DNA of 64,000 nucleotides from Anastrepha obliqua (GCF_027943255.1 NC_072892.1:125133792-125197791); one strand, 5' to 3'. Counted from the first letter of the stretch, positions 24,176 to 36,157 are shown. The notes: generated by a model not told the origin, from the sequence alone. Program-made: numbers and translations.

Positions 24176-24384
24176 ATCCAATCCCTTTTCACAGCTTTAA
24201 TGCGCAAATACCTGTAATGTAGGAAAACTGAGCGCCTCTATTCAAGTGAAGCAATACAAGTAAATCAAGCACAATATTACAACTGCTGAAGTTTACCTGC
24301 TGCGAAATACCGTTAGATGGCATAATATTTTGATTTGATGTTTATTTTTGAGCAAAGTAAAATCTTCACTTGAATTATCAGAAA

Positions 24385-25180
24385 ACCTTGCTTACTTATG
24401 TGGCGCTACAAACGTGTGTCGGTTTAGGCCGAATCCAAAATGGCGCGCCAGTTGTTTCTATCCTGCGCTCGTTAATGCCAGTTGGAAATCTCGAGTGAAG
24501 ACAGACACTTGGCCTTCCAACGGAGATGTGGTTTTTCTCGTTCACGCCTTCCCTTTTGGAGGTGCTGTGTCGTAAATTCGCCTTGCTGGAGCGTCTTCTT
24601 TCATATGGGTGACATGGCCAATCCAGCGTAGCCGCTGTATTTCTATGACCATGTCCCTATATAACTCATATAACTCGCTGTTCCACCGTACGCGGTACTC
24701 CTCACTAACGCGGAGGGGGCCAAAGATCTAACGTGGAATTTTTCTCTCCAAGGCTCCCAAAACTTTTTCATCCTCTGTTGATATTGTCCAAGCTTCTGCG
24801 CCATATATTAGGACGGGAATGATAACTGTTTTGTAGATTACCAGTTTAGTCCTTCGAGAGAGAGAGAGCTCTACTTCTCAGTGGCCTACTGAGCCCAAAG
24901 TAACACCTGAGTTATTCTCCGTTTGATCTCCAGGCTGCTAGTCCCTGCGTAGACAAAGCCCTTCACAACGTCGAATTGTTGGTTGTCAACACTGACATAT
25001 TGTCCAAGACACGAAGACTCCCTGTGTGTTGACAGCAGGTACTTTGTTTTACTCTCGTTCGCCGCAAGACCCACATTGCTCGCCTCTCTCTTTATGGTAA
25101 ACCGGAGTATGCCGAGCATACAGCGCGATTGGTTTCGCCGATAATGTCAATGTCGTCGGCATAAACCCGGCATAAAACCT
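24385..25180 (-). mobile_element. Second RTE-like subfamily, 5'-truncated
   Basis: On the - strand, 25119-24886 encodes NVGLAANESKTKYLLSTHRE and VKGFVYAGTSSLEIKRRI. The remainder to 24385 parallels the C-terminal part of the RTE copies, but wording differs (for example a changed 3' end, GCGCGCCATTTTGGATTC), so it is a related subfamily. Frames are broken. Confidence 0.65.
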
Positions 25181-25184
25181 TGGA

Positions 25185-25263
25185 TTACTAGTTCAAATAC
25201 AGTTGCTTTAATAACCATTTTATTCCATAAATATTATTGCCTCTAATCAAGTGAACTGGACTG
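25185..25263 (-). mobile_element. Solitary end of a Tc1-type element
   Basis: Read on the - strand from 25263: CAGTCCAGTTCACTTGATTA, preceded by TA (25264-25265). CAGT after TA is the classical Tc1-type terminus. The CACTTGATTAGAGGC word resembles the inverted repeats at 21390 and 24240. No matching second end was found nearby. Confidence 0.4.
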
Positions 25264-25269
25264 TACGAG

Positions 25270-26500
25270 TACACATTCCGAAACGTACATCCATACTCAT
25301 GTAAATTAGTATACAAAAGCGGTTGCTTGCAGCGCTAAAGAAAGTCGTTGCAATGTTTGTAAGTCGTCGGCCATCTGCAAAACCTCTGTACGAGTATATG
25401 CACATTCACATCGAACATAAAACGTACTGTTTTTAAGTTTGGACAAGACCTAAAGAAAAACCTTCATTTGTAAATAAATCATTTTAATTTTCGATTTTCA
25501 TTTTCATTTCCATTTGTAACAGTCGTACAAACGTTTAATGTTGCATACGTTGATTTTCGTTATCCAACAAAGTACACGTACTCAACACTACCATACATAC
25601 ATATTACACACATACATATGTACACACATACATACTATATCCTTGACTAGATATTTACTCATTCATGCTCCTTGTTGCCAATAAATCCACCAAATCAGAC
25701 AAATGCTAATTAAAATCAAGCAAAGCGAAAATTTACAATAAAAACTTTAGTAAGTTATTGTACTTTTATAATCTTCAAACCGAATTGTATTTTCGAATTT
25801 TTATTGCACTTTCAAAGCCAATTAGGCTAGACTAGTGAAGAAACAAAACGAAGCTACTGAAAGAAAACACTTGACGGCAACATTTTCCTATTAATTTTTG
25901 TGTTAGTTTCGTTTCGTTTCTTTCCTATTTAAGTATTGCATTTTAGTTGAAATCGCTTTTAGTTTACATTATTATTTGTACTATATATCTAAATATGTGT
26001 GTCCTTGTGTGTGCTGTCTTACCCAGTCTATCCCATCATGAAAGTTTGCAATCATACAACCTACTTCTGCTGTCAAACACATATACATACACACTATGTA
26101 TATGTACATATGTACATACATATATCTTTATAAAGAAGTGCATCCACATAAAATTCGTAAATTCATATGAAAAATGCACTGAGAACTATTTAAAAAATTT
26201 TCATGAAAAAATATTCAAATTGCAGACTGTTTACTACTCAATTGGTAGCAAATCTATAGGGGCAAAAAAATCTGTTCGTTGTAGTATTCTCTTTTGGATT
26301 TATGAAACGGTTTTTTTTAACTCTAAATATGCAAAAATTGCGATAAAAAATGTTTCGGTGTAATATCCGCATTTTTAGTTTAGATTTATATTACATTTAG
26401 AAATTTGATAAATTTAGACTGCTATTAACCAGAATACTACAATTTACAGGTGTATTCTGCACACTGCCGCATATTTTATTATCCCCAAATTTTCTTACCA
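25270..26500. other. Intron 2, unassigned stretch
   Basis: AT-rich with microsatellites (ACATACATA near 25590, TATACACATATGTACATACAT near 26090). The open frame at 25947-26363 is low-complexity and has no recognisable domain. Confidence 0.45.
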
Positions 26501-26509
26501 GAAACACAT

Positions 26510-27450
26510 GGGCTGAAATGTCCCGGGTCGAACAAAGAAAACATATTTTTTTTGTTCGAAATTAGCTTTATTCATCAACGTAATTTCCATTGAGAGCAAC
26601 GCCGCAATCATTCCCAAAATGCCATATTTTTTTTGTTTTTTCGGGACAACTACCACGTGCAGAACTCAAACATTAATTAAGTCCATTGTACTACACTTGG
26701 ATTCCCTTTTAATTGTTTTTAAATCTACCCGACCTCCCAAGGAATCTGAGTAGATTTTGTGGTGCCATCGAGCCAAGGTGATCGCTTCTTAACACATTAG
26801 TGCCAAAGACCTCAAACCCGATTCGAGCGAAGGCTGAGCAGACGCGCAGGAAGTGGTCCGTCGTCTCATCCTCCTCTCCTCATGCTGGGCAAAGTGCACT
26901 GTCTGAAATGCCTACCTTTTCCATGTGCTTTGCCCACAGAAAGTGGCCCGTCTTCAGTCCAACCAGCTGTCTGCAGTCCCTTCAGCTAATGGCAGGGGGA
27001 TTTGCGTGGGAGGATTCGGACATAACAGGTAACGCCAGTTTTGTCCCTCTGCAGCCTCTCTCAGCCTGCCAAGAGCTCTTGGGGTTGAAGTAACCGTGGC
27101 TATGATGGCTGCAGAAGGGAGTGGCAGAACGGACTCTGGGCCAAAGAAGTCCGAGGTCTCGTTACCCATACGCCCCACCCACTTTGAACAGAGCTTTCTA
27201 GTGAAAGTTTGATATCTTTCATTTTTCGAACATTTAAAATAGTTTTGTGGATTTTTTTGATATTTCCTGGTGTTTCCGCCTAATTCGGACGCCCATTGCG
27301 TTGTGCATCACAGGTGCCTCTACGACCACTTCTCTATATCGAAGTCAGCAAACCATCGTTTTATTGTTGTTTCTGATGGAGCGGAGTCCCCATAACACTT
27401 TTCAACCTATTGCTTCGCTTGAACGGTATTTTTCCCATCAAGAAGCTGTG
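26510..27450 (-). mobile_element. mariner relic split by a LINE fragment
   Basis: The C-terminus lies at about 26560-26625 on the - strand (FGNDCGVALNGNYVDE, then a stop), typical of mariner ends. N-terminal traces lie at about 27450-27195 (RWFADFDIEK, NAMGVRIRRKHQEISKKIHK). The LINE fragment at 26650-27190 lies between them in the same orientation. The simplest reading is one mariner interrupted by the LINE, but the catalytic core is not visible. Confidence 0.45.
26650..27190 (-). mobile_element. RNase H-type LINE, 3' fragment
   Basis: On the - strand from about 27160: PQALGRLREAAEGQNW, then TGHFLWAKHMEKVGISDSAL and CPAWGEEDETTDHFLRVC, the Cys-containing block after RNase H in R1/LOA/I-type LINEs, then NLLRFLGRSGRF near 26740. 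Confidence 0.6.
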
Positions 27451-27559
27451 TGAAATTAAAAGGCGAAATTCTGATTCATCCATTGTTATTGTAACCGTTT
27501 TTAGTAATCGACATTCACAAGCAGTAGCTGCGCGTTAAAAACAACATTTATATATTATA

Positions 27560-28600
27560 CAAGGTGACGCGAAATTAATCATCCTACCCGCATCGTCCGT
27601 CAATCATATTTGACACTTGCGAAGTAGGCAGTTGCAGTATTTTTTTTCCTGGATGGCGCTCGTGAAGAGGAATCATTATTAATATGAGTTACAAGCACAC
27701 AGATCCCTTTCCGATTATCAGCTGACTTCAGCATAAAGTGTACATTAAAATGGAGAAAATTAAGATTTCAAAGGTTTCGGGAGCATAGCGTGGGAATTGG
27801 AACAAGACGTGATCAACATCTTCTTCCTTCTCCCTGCAGATTGGTCAGTTTGGTGAACTGTAATGACCAAATCTATGGAGGTATTTTCTAAACATCTCGT
27901 GCCTTAATACCCCTTAGTTCGGTCATTCGTAAACACCAACTTCGAATGACTCGTTGGAGGACTTCGGTCGGTAGCTCCTGAATAACTTTTGCAATGTTGG
28001 CTTCCACAAGCCGCAATCGAAGCTGATTTATCCGCAAAGCATTTAGTCTTTACGTAACCCCACAAATAAAAGTCCAAAGGTGTGATATTACACGATCTTG
28101 GTGGCCAATCCACTGGTCCGAAACGAGAGACAATGCTCATCAAAACGACGGCGCAGTAAATCCATTGTTTCACGGGCTGTTTGGCAAGTAGCGCCGTCTC
28201 GTTGGAAGATCACAGGCTTCAATTTCCGACATTAAAAAGTCGTTTAACATGGCGCGAAAGCGTTCACCATTCATTGTTACGTTGGCGCCAACCTCGTCTT
28301 TGCAGAAATATGGGGCGATGATTCCTCCAGCCCATAGGCCTGACCAAACGGTTGTTTTCAATGGATGTAATGGCTGTTATTGAATGGCTTCGGGTTTTTC
28401 TTCAGCCCAAATATGGCAATTTTGCTCATTGAAGTAGCCATTAAGCCAAAAATAGACCTCATCGGTGGGACTTTTATGCACACCAAGAGCTGGCCTTAGC
28501 GCGCGATGAACACTTTTCACAAAACGTCGATTTTCATAGTGGAATTGTACGATTTGTAAACGTTATTGAGGTGTAAGCTTTTCCGTGATGAAATGTTAAT
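27560..28600 (-). mobile_element. Second DD41D-like element, decayed
   Basis: The left end CAAGGTGACGCGAAATTAAT starts after a TA at 27558-27559. Transposase pieces on the - strand: EVYFWLNGYFNEQNCHIWAE near 28460-28400, TTVWSGLWAGGIIAPYFCKD from 28355, NGERFRAMLNDFLMSEIEA, then PVDWPPRSCNITPLDFYLWG near 28110-28060. The second Asp region is frameshifted. No right TIR was recognised. A related terminus stands alone at 56956-57083. Confidence 0.65.
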
Positions 28601-28869
28601 GAATACTGAAAAAAATTTTATTATGTATTTATATAGCCAAATAAGTGTTTTGGATTATAGAAAAAAGGTAGTTCATAAAAATGTCTAATGTCTGGAGAAT
28701 CTGTAAAACGATCAAAAGAAGTAATACTTGATGTATGGTATATGAGAAAAAATTATTCTATTAATTTTACTATTTTTCGTTCATTAAAGTTAAACGTTTT
28801 CAAAATATTTACAAAGTAAAGGTTTTTTTTATAAGACGTACTTAGACCTTTTGTAAATCCATTGTGATA

Positions 28870-30420
28870 CCACTGGAATTTATCCTTACCCTATGGATTC
28901 CTTTTCAAACCATCCGGTAGCTTTAATAAAGTAGCAAAGCTTCGTTAGTTTCAGATGTGCTGTGTCCACTACATCAGATAAAAGAGTGCGGCGCCTCTTT
29001 ATAGCCACGCTTTTACACTCACATAAAAGGTGTCTAGCAGTTTCCTCATCTTCTGTGCTAAGACATGCTGTTAAATCTTAACAAGCATTTTGATCGACCA
29101 CTGTTCCATATCGGCCATGTATAACTGCTTTGTTCTCAAGTTGTGAGGTTTTGCCAACTTGTATTTACCTTGTTGATGGTTTCCCTATCTATCTTGGAGA
29201 TCAAGTGTTGTACCGATTCGAGCAAGTTTATCTGTCTTGCAGTTCCCTGCTATATTCTTGTCACCCAAATGAGGTGTACTTTGTAGTACGTCATTTATAT
29301 ATATATATATAATTGGCGCGTACACCCTTTTTGGATGTTGTTCCACAAATGGCGGGACCTACAGTTTCAAGCCGACTCCGAACGGCAGATATTCTTTATG
29401 AGGAGATTTTTCATGGCAGAAATACACTCGGAGGTTTGCCATTGCCTGCCGACGAGGGACCTCTATTAGAAAAAACTTGTTCTTCATTTTGGTCTTTCAA
29501 CGAGATTCAAACCGACGTTCTCTCTGTGAATTCCGAATGGTAATCACGCACCAACCCATTCGGGTACGTCATGTAGAAGTTTAAAACATTCTATGACTGT
29601 TCTTGACGAGTGTGTTTTAGATTCAATCGCTTTTATTGCTGCTTGACGGTTCGAGTATATGAAGACTTCATTTGAGGATAATACCTACTCTCGTTTTTAT
29701 TACCGTAAGTCCCTCTTGATGTTTACTATATATCATTTTATCTAACAATAAGCGCGTTTTCCCATTCCTCTTTAGAAGGAAATACTGTGACGAAGGATTT
29801 ATTTAAGTTGATATCCTTGGTCTTACAGAAATCCGTTGTACCAGGAATGAAGGGGAATTTTTCTAAAATTGAAGAGTGTCCTCCTTGGTGCGTTCTGAGT
29901 AGACAGATTTTTCTCAATCTGAGAGTTGCCTTGGCAGCTGTTTGCTTGCCGAATTGCTCTATTGGTAATAGGTTAAGCATAATATTTAGTGCCTCTGTGA
30001 GTGTAGTTCTAAGGGCCCCGCAGATGCAAAGACTAGTCATTCTTTGTACATGTACCATGGTTTTTTTAATATACCTATATCTTATCTAAAGCCGGCCACC
30101 ATACTAGTATCCCATATGTTTGGATTGGTCTTACAATCGGTGTGTAAAGCCAATATATGATAGAAGGGGAAAGACTCCAACTTAGTCCTATTAGCTGTTT
30201 ACAAGAGCAGAGTGCTATTGTCCCTCTTTTTACTCTATCTTCGGCATTCGACTTCCATCTTAGTTTTCTGTCTAGTATTAGACCTAAGTAGCGGGCCTCA
30301 TCACTAAACGACAGTGCCGTACCATCTATAGTCGGAGGAGTTATTTTTGGAAATCTATGTTTCCTAGTAAACCAATGAAAGGCCAACAAACAACAGCCCT
30401 TGAAAATTGTCTTGTGCTTT
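28870..30420 (-). mobile_element. RNase H-type LINE interrupted by a SINE
   Basis: On the - strand, 30464-30075 encodes LSFSDEARYLGLILDRKLRW and YWLYTPIVRPIQTYGILVWW, the part after the polymerase core. 30058-29738 continues RMTSLCICGALRTTLTEALN and ILNLLPIEQFGKQTAAKATL-like wording to an RNase H start. The SINE at 29295-29563 separates this from the 3' part at 28870-29294 (EDEETARHLLCECKSVAIKR near 29060). The two parts are collinear. Confidence 0.7.
29295..29563 (-). mobile_element. tRNA-derived SINE, full length, with 9-bp target duplication
   Basis: Exact GTACGTCAT repeats flank it (29286-29294 and 29564-29572). On the - strand its head at 29563 reads CCGAATGGGTTGGTGCGTGA, an A-box-like region, and then CGGTTTGAATCTC about 45 bp on, a B-box-like match to GGTTCGANNCC. 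The body holds TGGCAATGGCAAACCTCCGA-type sequence. The tail is CGCGCCAATTATATATATAT. Such elements are transcribed by RNA polymerase III and copied by a partner LINE. Related fragments lie at 15575, 40660, 43059, 43280 and 63971. Confidence 0.75.
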
Positions 30421-30469
30421 TTTTTGATAGAGTGAGCGAGCAATAAGTATGCATGGTTTTTCATTTCCT

Positions 30470-30980
30470 TTCAAATTGAATTTGTTTTGATCGGTTAAGA
30501 GAACCCCAGATATTAGAAATTTGTGTCGTTAGTTGGCAATATGTCGAAAAATACTTGAAAGAAAAAAATCACGTGGATTTTCGTAGCTCTTGAGTGGGAA
30601 TATTATGCAGCAAAAAGCAGAACGAAATATAACTTGAAGTTACAAGAAAAAAACCGGTTCTTTACTTCTGACACAGACTGTATGTATTTGCCTCAGACTG
30701 TGCTTACGGGACGAGCAATTAAATTTTGTTATTAATTAATCAAATTCGTTTTTAAAAATGTATTTTTGTGTATAAAAATAAAAATAAGAATGCTCTTTAG
30801 CTCTCGACGCGTTGTATAAAATATTTAAGTACAATATATTATATAATATATATATACGAATACGCCCAATTTCATAGGATTCTACAACTAATGCCGTATT
30901 AAAATTTGGGGATATAATTTAGTTCTTCTCATTTGTACGATGACTGCGTATTTGTGTTTTGTACGAAATATTTTAAAGTA
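30470..30980. other. Intron 2, unassigned stretch
   Basis: AT-rich sequence with a TATATA run near 30840. No feature seen. Confidence 0.45.
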
Positions 30981-31944
30981 TTGGGTTGGCAACTAAGTAA
31001 TTGCGTATTTTCTTTAGGAAATCAAAGACAATTTTTTTCATGGAACTAAATAACTTTATTTTGTAATGTATTCCCTATTTTGATCAATAACCTTTTGCCA
31101 TCATTCAGGCGGCATCATAATACCCCGTTCATAAAACTTCTGGTTTTTATTAGCAAAAAACTGAATCTGGTACGATTTGACATCATCACCATTATTGAAA
31201 TGTTTACCATTCAAGGAGTTTTGTAAAGATCGAAACAAAAAGCAATCAGACTGCGCAAGATCAGGACTATATGGTGGATGTGGCAAAACATCCCAACCAA
31301 GCTCGAATAATTTTTGGCCGAGTGGCCAAAGATGTGTGTGGCCTTGCATTGTCGTGATGGAATACAATACTTTTTCGATTTGTCAATTCGGGCCGCTTTT
31401 CTTCAACTGCATTGTTTAATTTCGTTAGTTGTTCAATGTAGCATCTGAATTGATCGTTCGGTTGGGTGGTAAGAGTTCAAAGTAGACAATTCCTTTGTAA
31501 TACCACCAAACTGATAACAAAACCTTCTTTTGATGAATATCAACTTTTGATGTTGTTTGAGTTGGTTCACCTGGCCTGCTCCACGATCTTTTCCGCTTGA
31601 TATTGTTGTAAACAACCCATTTTTCATCGCCAGTTATCATCAACTTCAACTGGACGACCAGAGCTTTTTTCATCTTTGACTGAAAAATCACTAGAACGAA
31701 ATTTGGCAAACCAATTTTGACACTGCCGTTCTTTTACGGCTTCGTCACCATTAACAGCACATAACTTTTTATGAGCTTGCAATGCGGTTTTCCCTATATG
31801 AAAATAAGAAATAAGAAAGCAAAATATGACGAAAATGTTCCTTTTGATTTTCCATTTTTCAACGAACGCCAAACGAAAACTACGCAACCGATCCAAAAAC
31901 TTTTTTACTGATTGACAGCTGAATTGCCAACTATCAAATAACAA
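30981..31944 (-). mobile_element. mariner relic (mellifera-like) with internal deletions
   Basis: The left end TTGGGTTGGCAACTAAGTAA, after TA at 30979-30980, is a typical terminus of this mariner group. On the - strand the N-terminus has GKTALQAHKKLCAVNGDEAV and RQCQNWFAKFRSSDF (about 31810-31680); it then jumps to LMITGDEKWVVYNNIKRKRS (first Asp), and, frameshifted, to LPHPPYSPDLAQSDCFLF near 31290 (third Asp). The stretch between WFAKF...VDD and the first Asp, about 80 residues, is deleted. The right end near 31930 is degraded. Confidence 0.7.
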
Positions 31945-32004
31945 AATGTTTTTTACATTTGTGCTACGTCTGCAAACCTAAAAATTCAACTGAAGCCATT
32001 TATG

Positions 32005-32229
32005 AGTGAACTCCGGAAAATTACTTTTACTCAATTCAAGTAAAAAAATATATTTCCTTTTGTTCGATATGACCTCCTGTTGCCTTGACTGTGGCCTTGA
32101 GAAGGTCCAGAAACGAATCGCAAGCTGCCCGAATGTGACTTGCAGGTCTGTCATTTAGCCAACTAAGAAACAGCTGATGCACGGACTTCAGAACTCTGAA
32201 GTTGGTTACACTACGAGTGCCGGACCCTG
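32005..32229 (-). mobile_element. maT-like miniature derivative
   Basis: The right terminus, on the - strand CAGGGTCCGGCACTCGTAGT, is followed outward by TA (32230-32231). The inner sequence matches both the transposase C-terminal end at 47290-47390 (the CGATATGACC...GCCTTGACT stretch) and the 5' region at 54090-54149. The left TIR is not clear. Confidence 0.5.
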
Positions 32230-32245
32230 TACTAGTACTTACGTA

Positions 32246-32450
32246 TTGGGTTGGCCATAAAGTATTTTCGAGTTAGTTGTGCAAAATATAACATTGTTTT
32301 TTATATAATGAATTTTAATTGACGACAAAGAAAAAAAATAGGTGAAAAGTCTTCTTTTCGAAGAGTATTAAACAAAGTTAATTTAATAAATGACAATATT
32401 TTTTTTCGACACGTGTATTTATTAACAGTTTTGTCATTGCATTAACCCAA
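32246..32450. mobile_element. Possible mariner miniature element
   Basis: TTGGGTTGGCCATAAAGTA after TA at 32244-32245 resembles an irritans-type mariner end; TTAACCCAATTA near 32441-32452 could be a poor inverse end. There is no coding sequence between them. Confidence 0.3.
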
Positions 32451-33009
32451 TTAGCAGTAGCAAGTTTAGAGTTAAATTCACATATTTAAAATTTATAAAA
32501 GGAAAAAAATTCATTGAATCCAAGAAAAAAAGTTCGCTTCTTCTGTATTGGTTTAACTCCAGCAGGCTGTCTGCTCTGAACATAGTGCCAAAAATATCCC
32601 AGAAAAAAAAAAAAAAAAAAACGAGAAATGGGTCTGAAAGATTCTTGATCCTCCTATAAGCCGCAATAAAATTAGCAAATTACTAAATTGCCGGCAAAAG
32701 TCATACTTTTAAGGGAGCTGGTTTTAACTCAGATTTGTGCAATGCGCGTAAGCGCACAAAGAAATACTCCCGGCAACAAAACGATAGCACAACAACATTT
32801 TGACCAGTTTTCCTATTTTCTTAATGTTCATTATTTTAAAGCTTTGAGATCAAAAGAATTTTTGCTAAGCAAACGTATAACTGAATTTCAAAAATACTTG
32901 CAAATAACCCAATAGTTAACTTCGTTTTAAACAAAAATATCAACTAATCTAGATCGAAGCAAAGCATGTGGGAGTTGACTGCAAGGAGAGCTTTTATGAG
33001 CAGTACATA

Positions 33010-34957
33010 CAGTGAACAAAAAAAAAAAAAAAAAAAATTACACCAAAAAGTCTTGTCTTTGACATGCATTATCTTTAAAACCACTTAAACTTTTCAAACT
33101 TTAAAGTTGCAACCAAAAGTAACTAAAAGCTAAAAAGCCATTTTATTTTATTTTAATATGTAGAAACAATTGACTGCGAAGAATTTATTTTATTACTTAA
33201 AAAAAACAAAAACAAAACTGCTTCTTTTCAGAGGCCAAAAACTAGAACAGATTTCTTACGCCTTGTGTGAGCGTTATATTCCACACCATGACGTGCCTTC
33301 TTCTGTGCTTTACCGCCTTATTCAAATATTCGTTGACGCTCTTTGCGCCACACGAAACTACGCCCATCGGACTAAAATGTACTAAACTTGGACCCATCTC
33401 TAAAAATTACAGTATCCCAAAAGTCATTATCAAGGATATTTTCTCTGGCATTTTGGTAAATTTTCATAGGTAAATATGGCGTGTTGAGTAGCGTTTAGTA
33501 TAAACTAAAATCAATGGAATGTAAACAATTTCGCACAGTTTGAGGATTGACTTCAGTAAGAGCAGGTTTTTTCAACCCTTTGGCGATAATTATAGGGGAA
33601 TACGGCTTAAAACTATTTTGTGGTCGATCTTTTGCTTCTGCGCAATTTTTTAACTTTGATTATTTCTGTAATTTTGTAGACATTTTTGACATTATCGACG
33701 TTTTCTTTAACATCAAAAATGTGTGAACGTAATCGAGGAAACTAAAATTGCACGTAATTATGTAGGTGTTACACTAACGGCACCATAAACACCCTTCACA
33801 ATTTCAGTGGCCCGGAACTCTTGCATACCTTTTCAAGTTTTTTTATTTGCCTTTTTTTTGAAAAATGTTCTAAGCCTTTTTGAAGTGAAACTTCTTAGGC
33901 GTCGATGCACGAGCGAAAATGGAGAGTAAAATTTCAAGGCCATGAAACGTTTTGGGCATTTTCGTTCCGCGAGAGAGAAATAAGATATAACGTAGAGGAA
34001 AAGGAGAGAGAGAGCTATACCTTATATATGAGAAATAACACTGCCTACTTTTTGGCGCTTGTTTGTTGGTGCAAACTTGTAGGAGATATATTTTTGGCGC
34101 CTACTTTTTGGAGTTATATTTCCTTGCTGCCTACTGTTTGGGCGTTTTTTTGTCCAAATTGTTTTGGCATTTTTTATTGGTGCCTACTTTTTGGAGCTTA
34201 TTTCCGTTTCCGCGTACCATAAAGTGCTATTCATTCCGGGGTCGGATTTATTGGTATTGCCTTGCGGTAATTTGTGCCGTTGCTGCGGTCCTGGAATCAC
34301 TGTGTTTGTGCGGGTGATAAACGCTCGGAGTAGTGCGCGTTGTTGCCATGGTTTGTGTCCGGCGTTTACCTGTACCGGTCGACCCTTCTCCGTTTTTTGT
34401 AAATTTTGTCTATTTGTATTCTCTGCAAATGTTGTGAATTTATTTAGATATATATTCTTTCTCTCTTTCTCTCACTCTCTTCTTCTCACGATGCTTACTA
34501 AATAAATGCATTTAAAGTGTTGCGAGCGTAAGTTTACACAAGGAGCAAATTTTCGTTGATTTTGGAAGTTTTGGATAATAAATTGAATTTTTCCAAGGCG
34601 AATCTATTAAAGGTGGTGTTGGTAAATCAGCTGTTTTTTTTTCTTTCGCTGTGCCCATGTGGCTGTCAGCTCAGAATGAAACAAGGCAAATTCATTATTT
34701 GTTTTTTAGTTTTCCAATACTTTGCTTTGACAGTCAAACCTACAGAACATTGTTGTTGGTCTAGTGCCTCCATCTTTAATGAATGCGCCATGAATTTTTC
34801 AAAATAAATTGTTTCTACTTTTTGAGAGGAAATAAAATAGCTGCTTAGTTACTTTTGGTTCCAAGTTTAATGTTTGAAAAGTTTAAATTATTTTAGAATT
34901 AATTCATGTCAAAGCTAACCCCTTGGGTTCAACTTTTTGTTTGTTTTTGGTTCACTG
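33010..34957 (-). mobile_element. Tc1-like element with ~120-bp TIRs, transposase broken
   Basis: The ends are TA|CAGTGAAC (33010) and GTTCACTG|TA (34957). The inverted arms (33010-33135 and 34843-34957) share AGTTACTTTTGGTT, GTTTGAAAAGTTTAA and CATGTCAAAG. On the - strand, KPALTEVNPQTVRNCLHSID near 33570-33510 and FWDTVIFRDGSKFSTF near 33410-33360 are Tc1-type transposase; the first catalytic motif, normally FSDE, reads FRDG here. The C-terminal half is missing. A 33900-34540 insert of unknown origin contains degenerate CCTACTTTTTGG repeats and a Cys-rich open frame. Confidence 0.65.
34080..34210. repeat. Degenerate tandem repeat of GCCTACTTTTTGG-like units
   Basis: GGCGCCTACTTTTTGGAG, TGCCTACTGTTTGGGCG and TGCCTACTTTTTGGAGC lie within 110 bp. 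They produce hydrophobic open frames that I do not take as genes. Confidence 0.5.
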
Positions 34958-35990
34958 TACACGTACTAAACAACTATCAGCGATGGTTTGTTGAAAGGGT
35001 GGGTTGCCACTCTATAATAATAAGTAGGGAGTTACTGTTTTTTCATTAAACATGACGAGCTTTTTAGTTAGTTGCTCCATGTACTTTGTACTTTCCTACT
35101 CACATACCAAATGTATGTATGTAAAGTAAGCCCTGGTTTATTTGCGAGCTCACTAGAGTACTTATTCTAAATTATGTTTAAGCTTACATATTAAAATGCT
35201 ACAATATTTTTCCAATACAATATACATATTTACATACAAATATATGTATGTACATGCGAGATAGTACGTAGATTATATAAACACTATTTTGCTTTTTATG
35301 CGAATTTTTTTTTCATGAACAATTTTTATTGTTTGTACACCAAAAACCAATGCTGTGTTTCACATCCACTGCCGACATTCATACACATACATACACAGGT
35401 ATAGGTATGTATGTGTGCACAGGTGCATACAACTATTAAGTGCTCATTCACATGAAAACCACAAATAAGAAAATTATTTGTACAAACACAAGTAGCGATA
35501 AACGGATGTGCACATATACACATACATACACACACACGTACTTATAAGGATACACTTTTCAATCAAATTATTTGCCAGACTAGGTAGTCGACATATACAT
35601 ACAGATACATACATATGTACATACATATGCAGTTAGGTGGGAGGAATGCTAGCATTTTTTCTGGTGTAGTCCTCGAGACAAAAGCGCAAGGAGTGCACAC
35701 TCGTACATACAGACATACATACAAGAATACATATAAATAAATATTGAACAAGTTTGCGTGTTTACGTTGATTTCGTATTATAACATTTTTGGGTTAATTT
35801 AATTGTTTTTGTTGATATTTTTTTATGTTTAGATGCCAAATATTTTTTGAAGTGAATCGCTTTTTCTTCTTGATTTGGGTGTGTTGAAATTTCAAATTGG
35901 TTTATTTTAATTTTTTGGGTTTCTATGCGCTTTAATGAATTCTTGTTTTAAATAAAGTTTCTTCTTGCTGTTTTGTTTCACTGATAAATT
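34958..35990. other. Intron 2, unassigned stretch with microsatellites
   Basis: ACATACATA-type repeats near 35380-35540 and 35590-35740 create Cys/Tyr/Val-rich open frames on the - strand. No gene recognised. Confidence 0.5.
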
Positions 35991-35994
35991 TGTT

Positions 35995-36042
35995 AAACAT
36001 CCCAAGGCACTTTGAAAAGGTAGTAGCAGTAACAGGTGATTT
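35995..36042 (+). pseudogene. C-terminal relic of a Gly/Tyr-rich peptide gene
   Basis: KAL-stop-KGSSSNR-stop matches the end (KARRKGSSSR-stop) of the - strand copy at 36158-36316, in opposite orientation. Only the end remains. Confidence 0.35.
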
Positions 36043-36157
36043 GCTATTTTTCTATTTATTTGTTATCTAATTTGGTTTAAATTACTCTAAACTGCCAATA
36101 TTTGTTTACAGATTTTGGCATTGTACAAAAACAAAACCACTTCTGTTGTTTATTTTT

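Larger units (their letters stand above)
21308..24338. repeat. Pair of ~100-bp inverted repeats bounding a 3-kb nest
   Basis: 21308-21404 and the reverse complement of 24232-24338 share CTAACGGTATTTCGCAGCAG, TTCAGCAG.TGTAATATTGTG and TTCACTTGAATAGAGGC. They fit as the two long TIRs of the Tc3-like element whose remains lie at 23460-24175. In that reading, the DD41D element (21615-22557) and the RTE copy (22665-23410) are nested inside it. Confidence 0.5.

Noticed and set aside
25947..26363. 138-residue + strand open frame as a gene
   Set aside because: Tyr/Thr/Val-rich low complexity from ACATA repeats, with no domain, splice site or codon bias.
34063..34505. Hydrophobic, Cys-rich frames on the + strand as a gene
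   Set aside because: They arise from a degenerate tandem repeat and CT-rich tracts, change frame, and lack a start or splice context.
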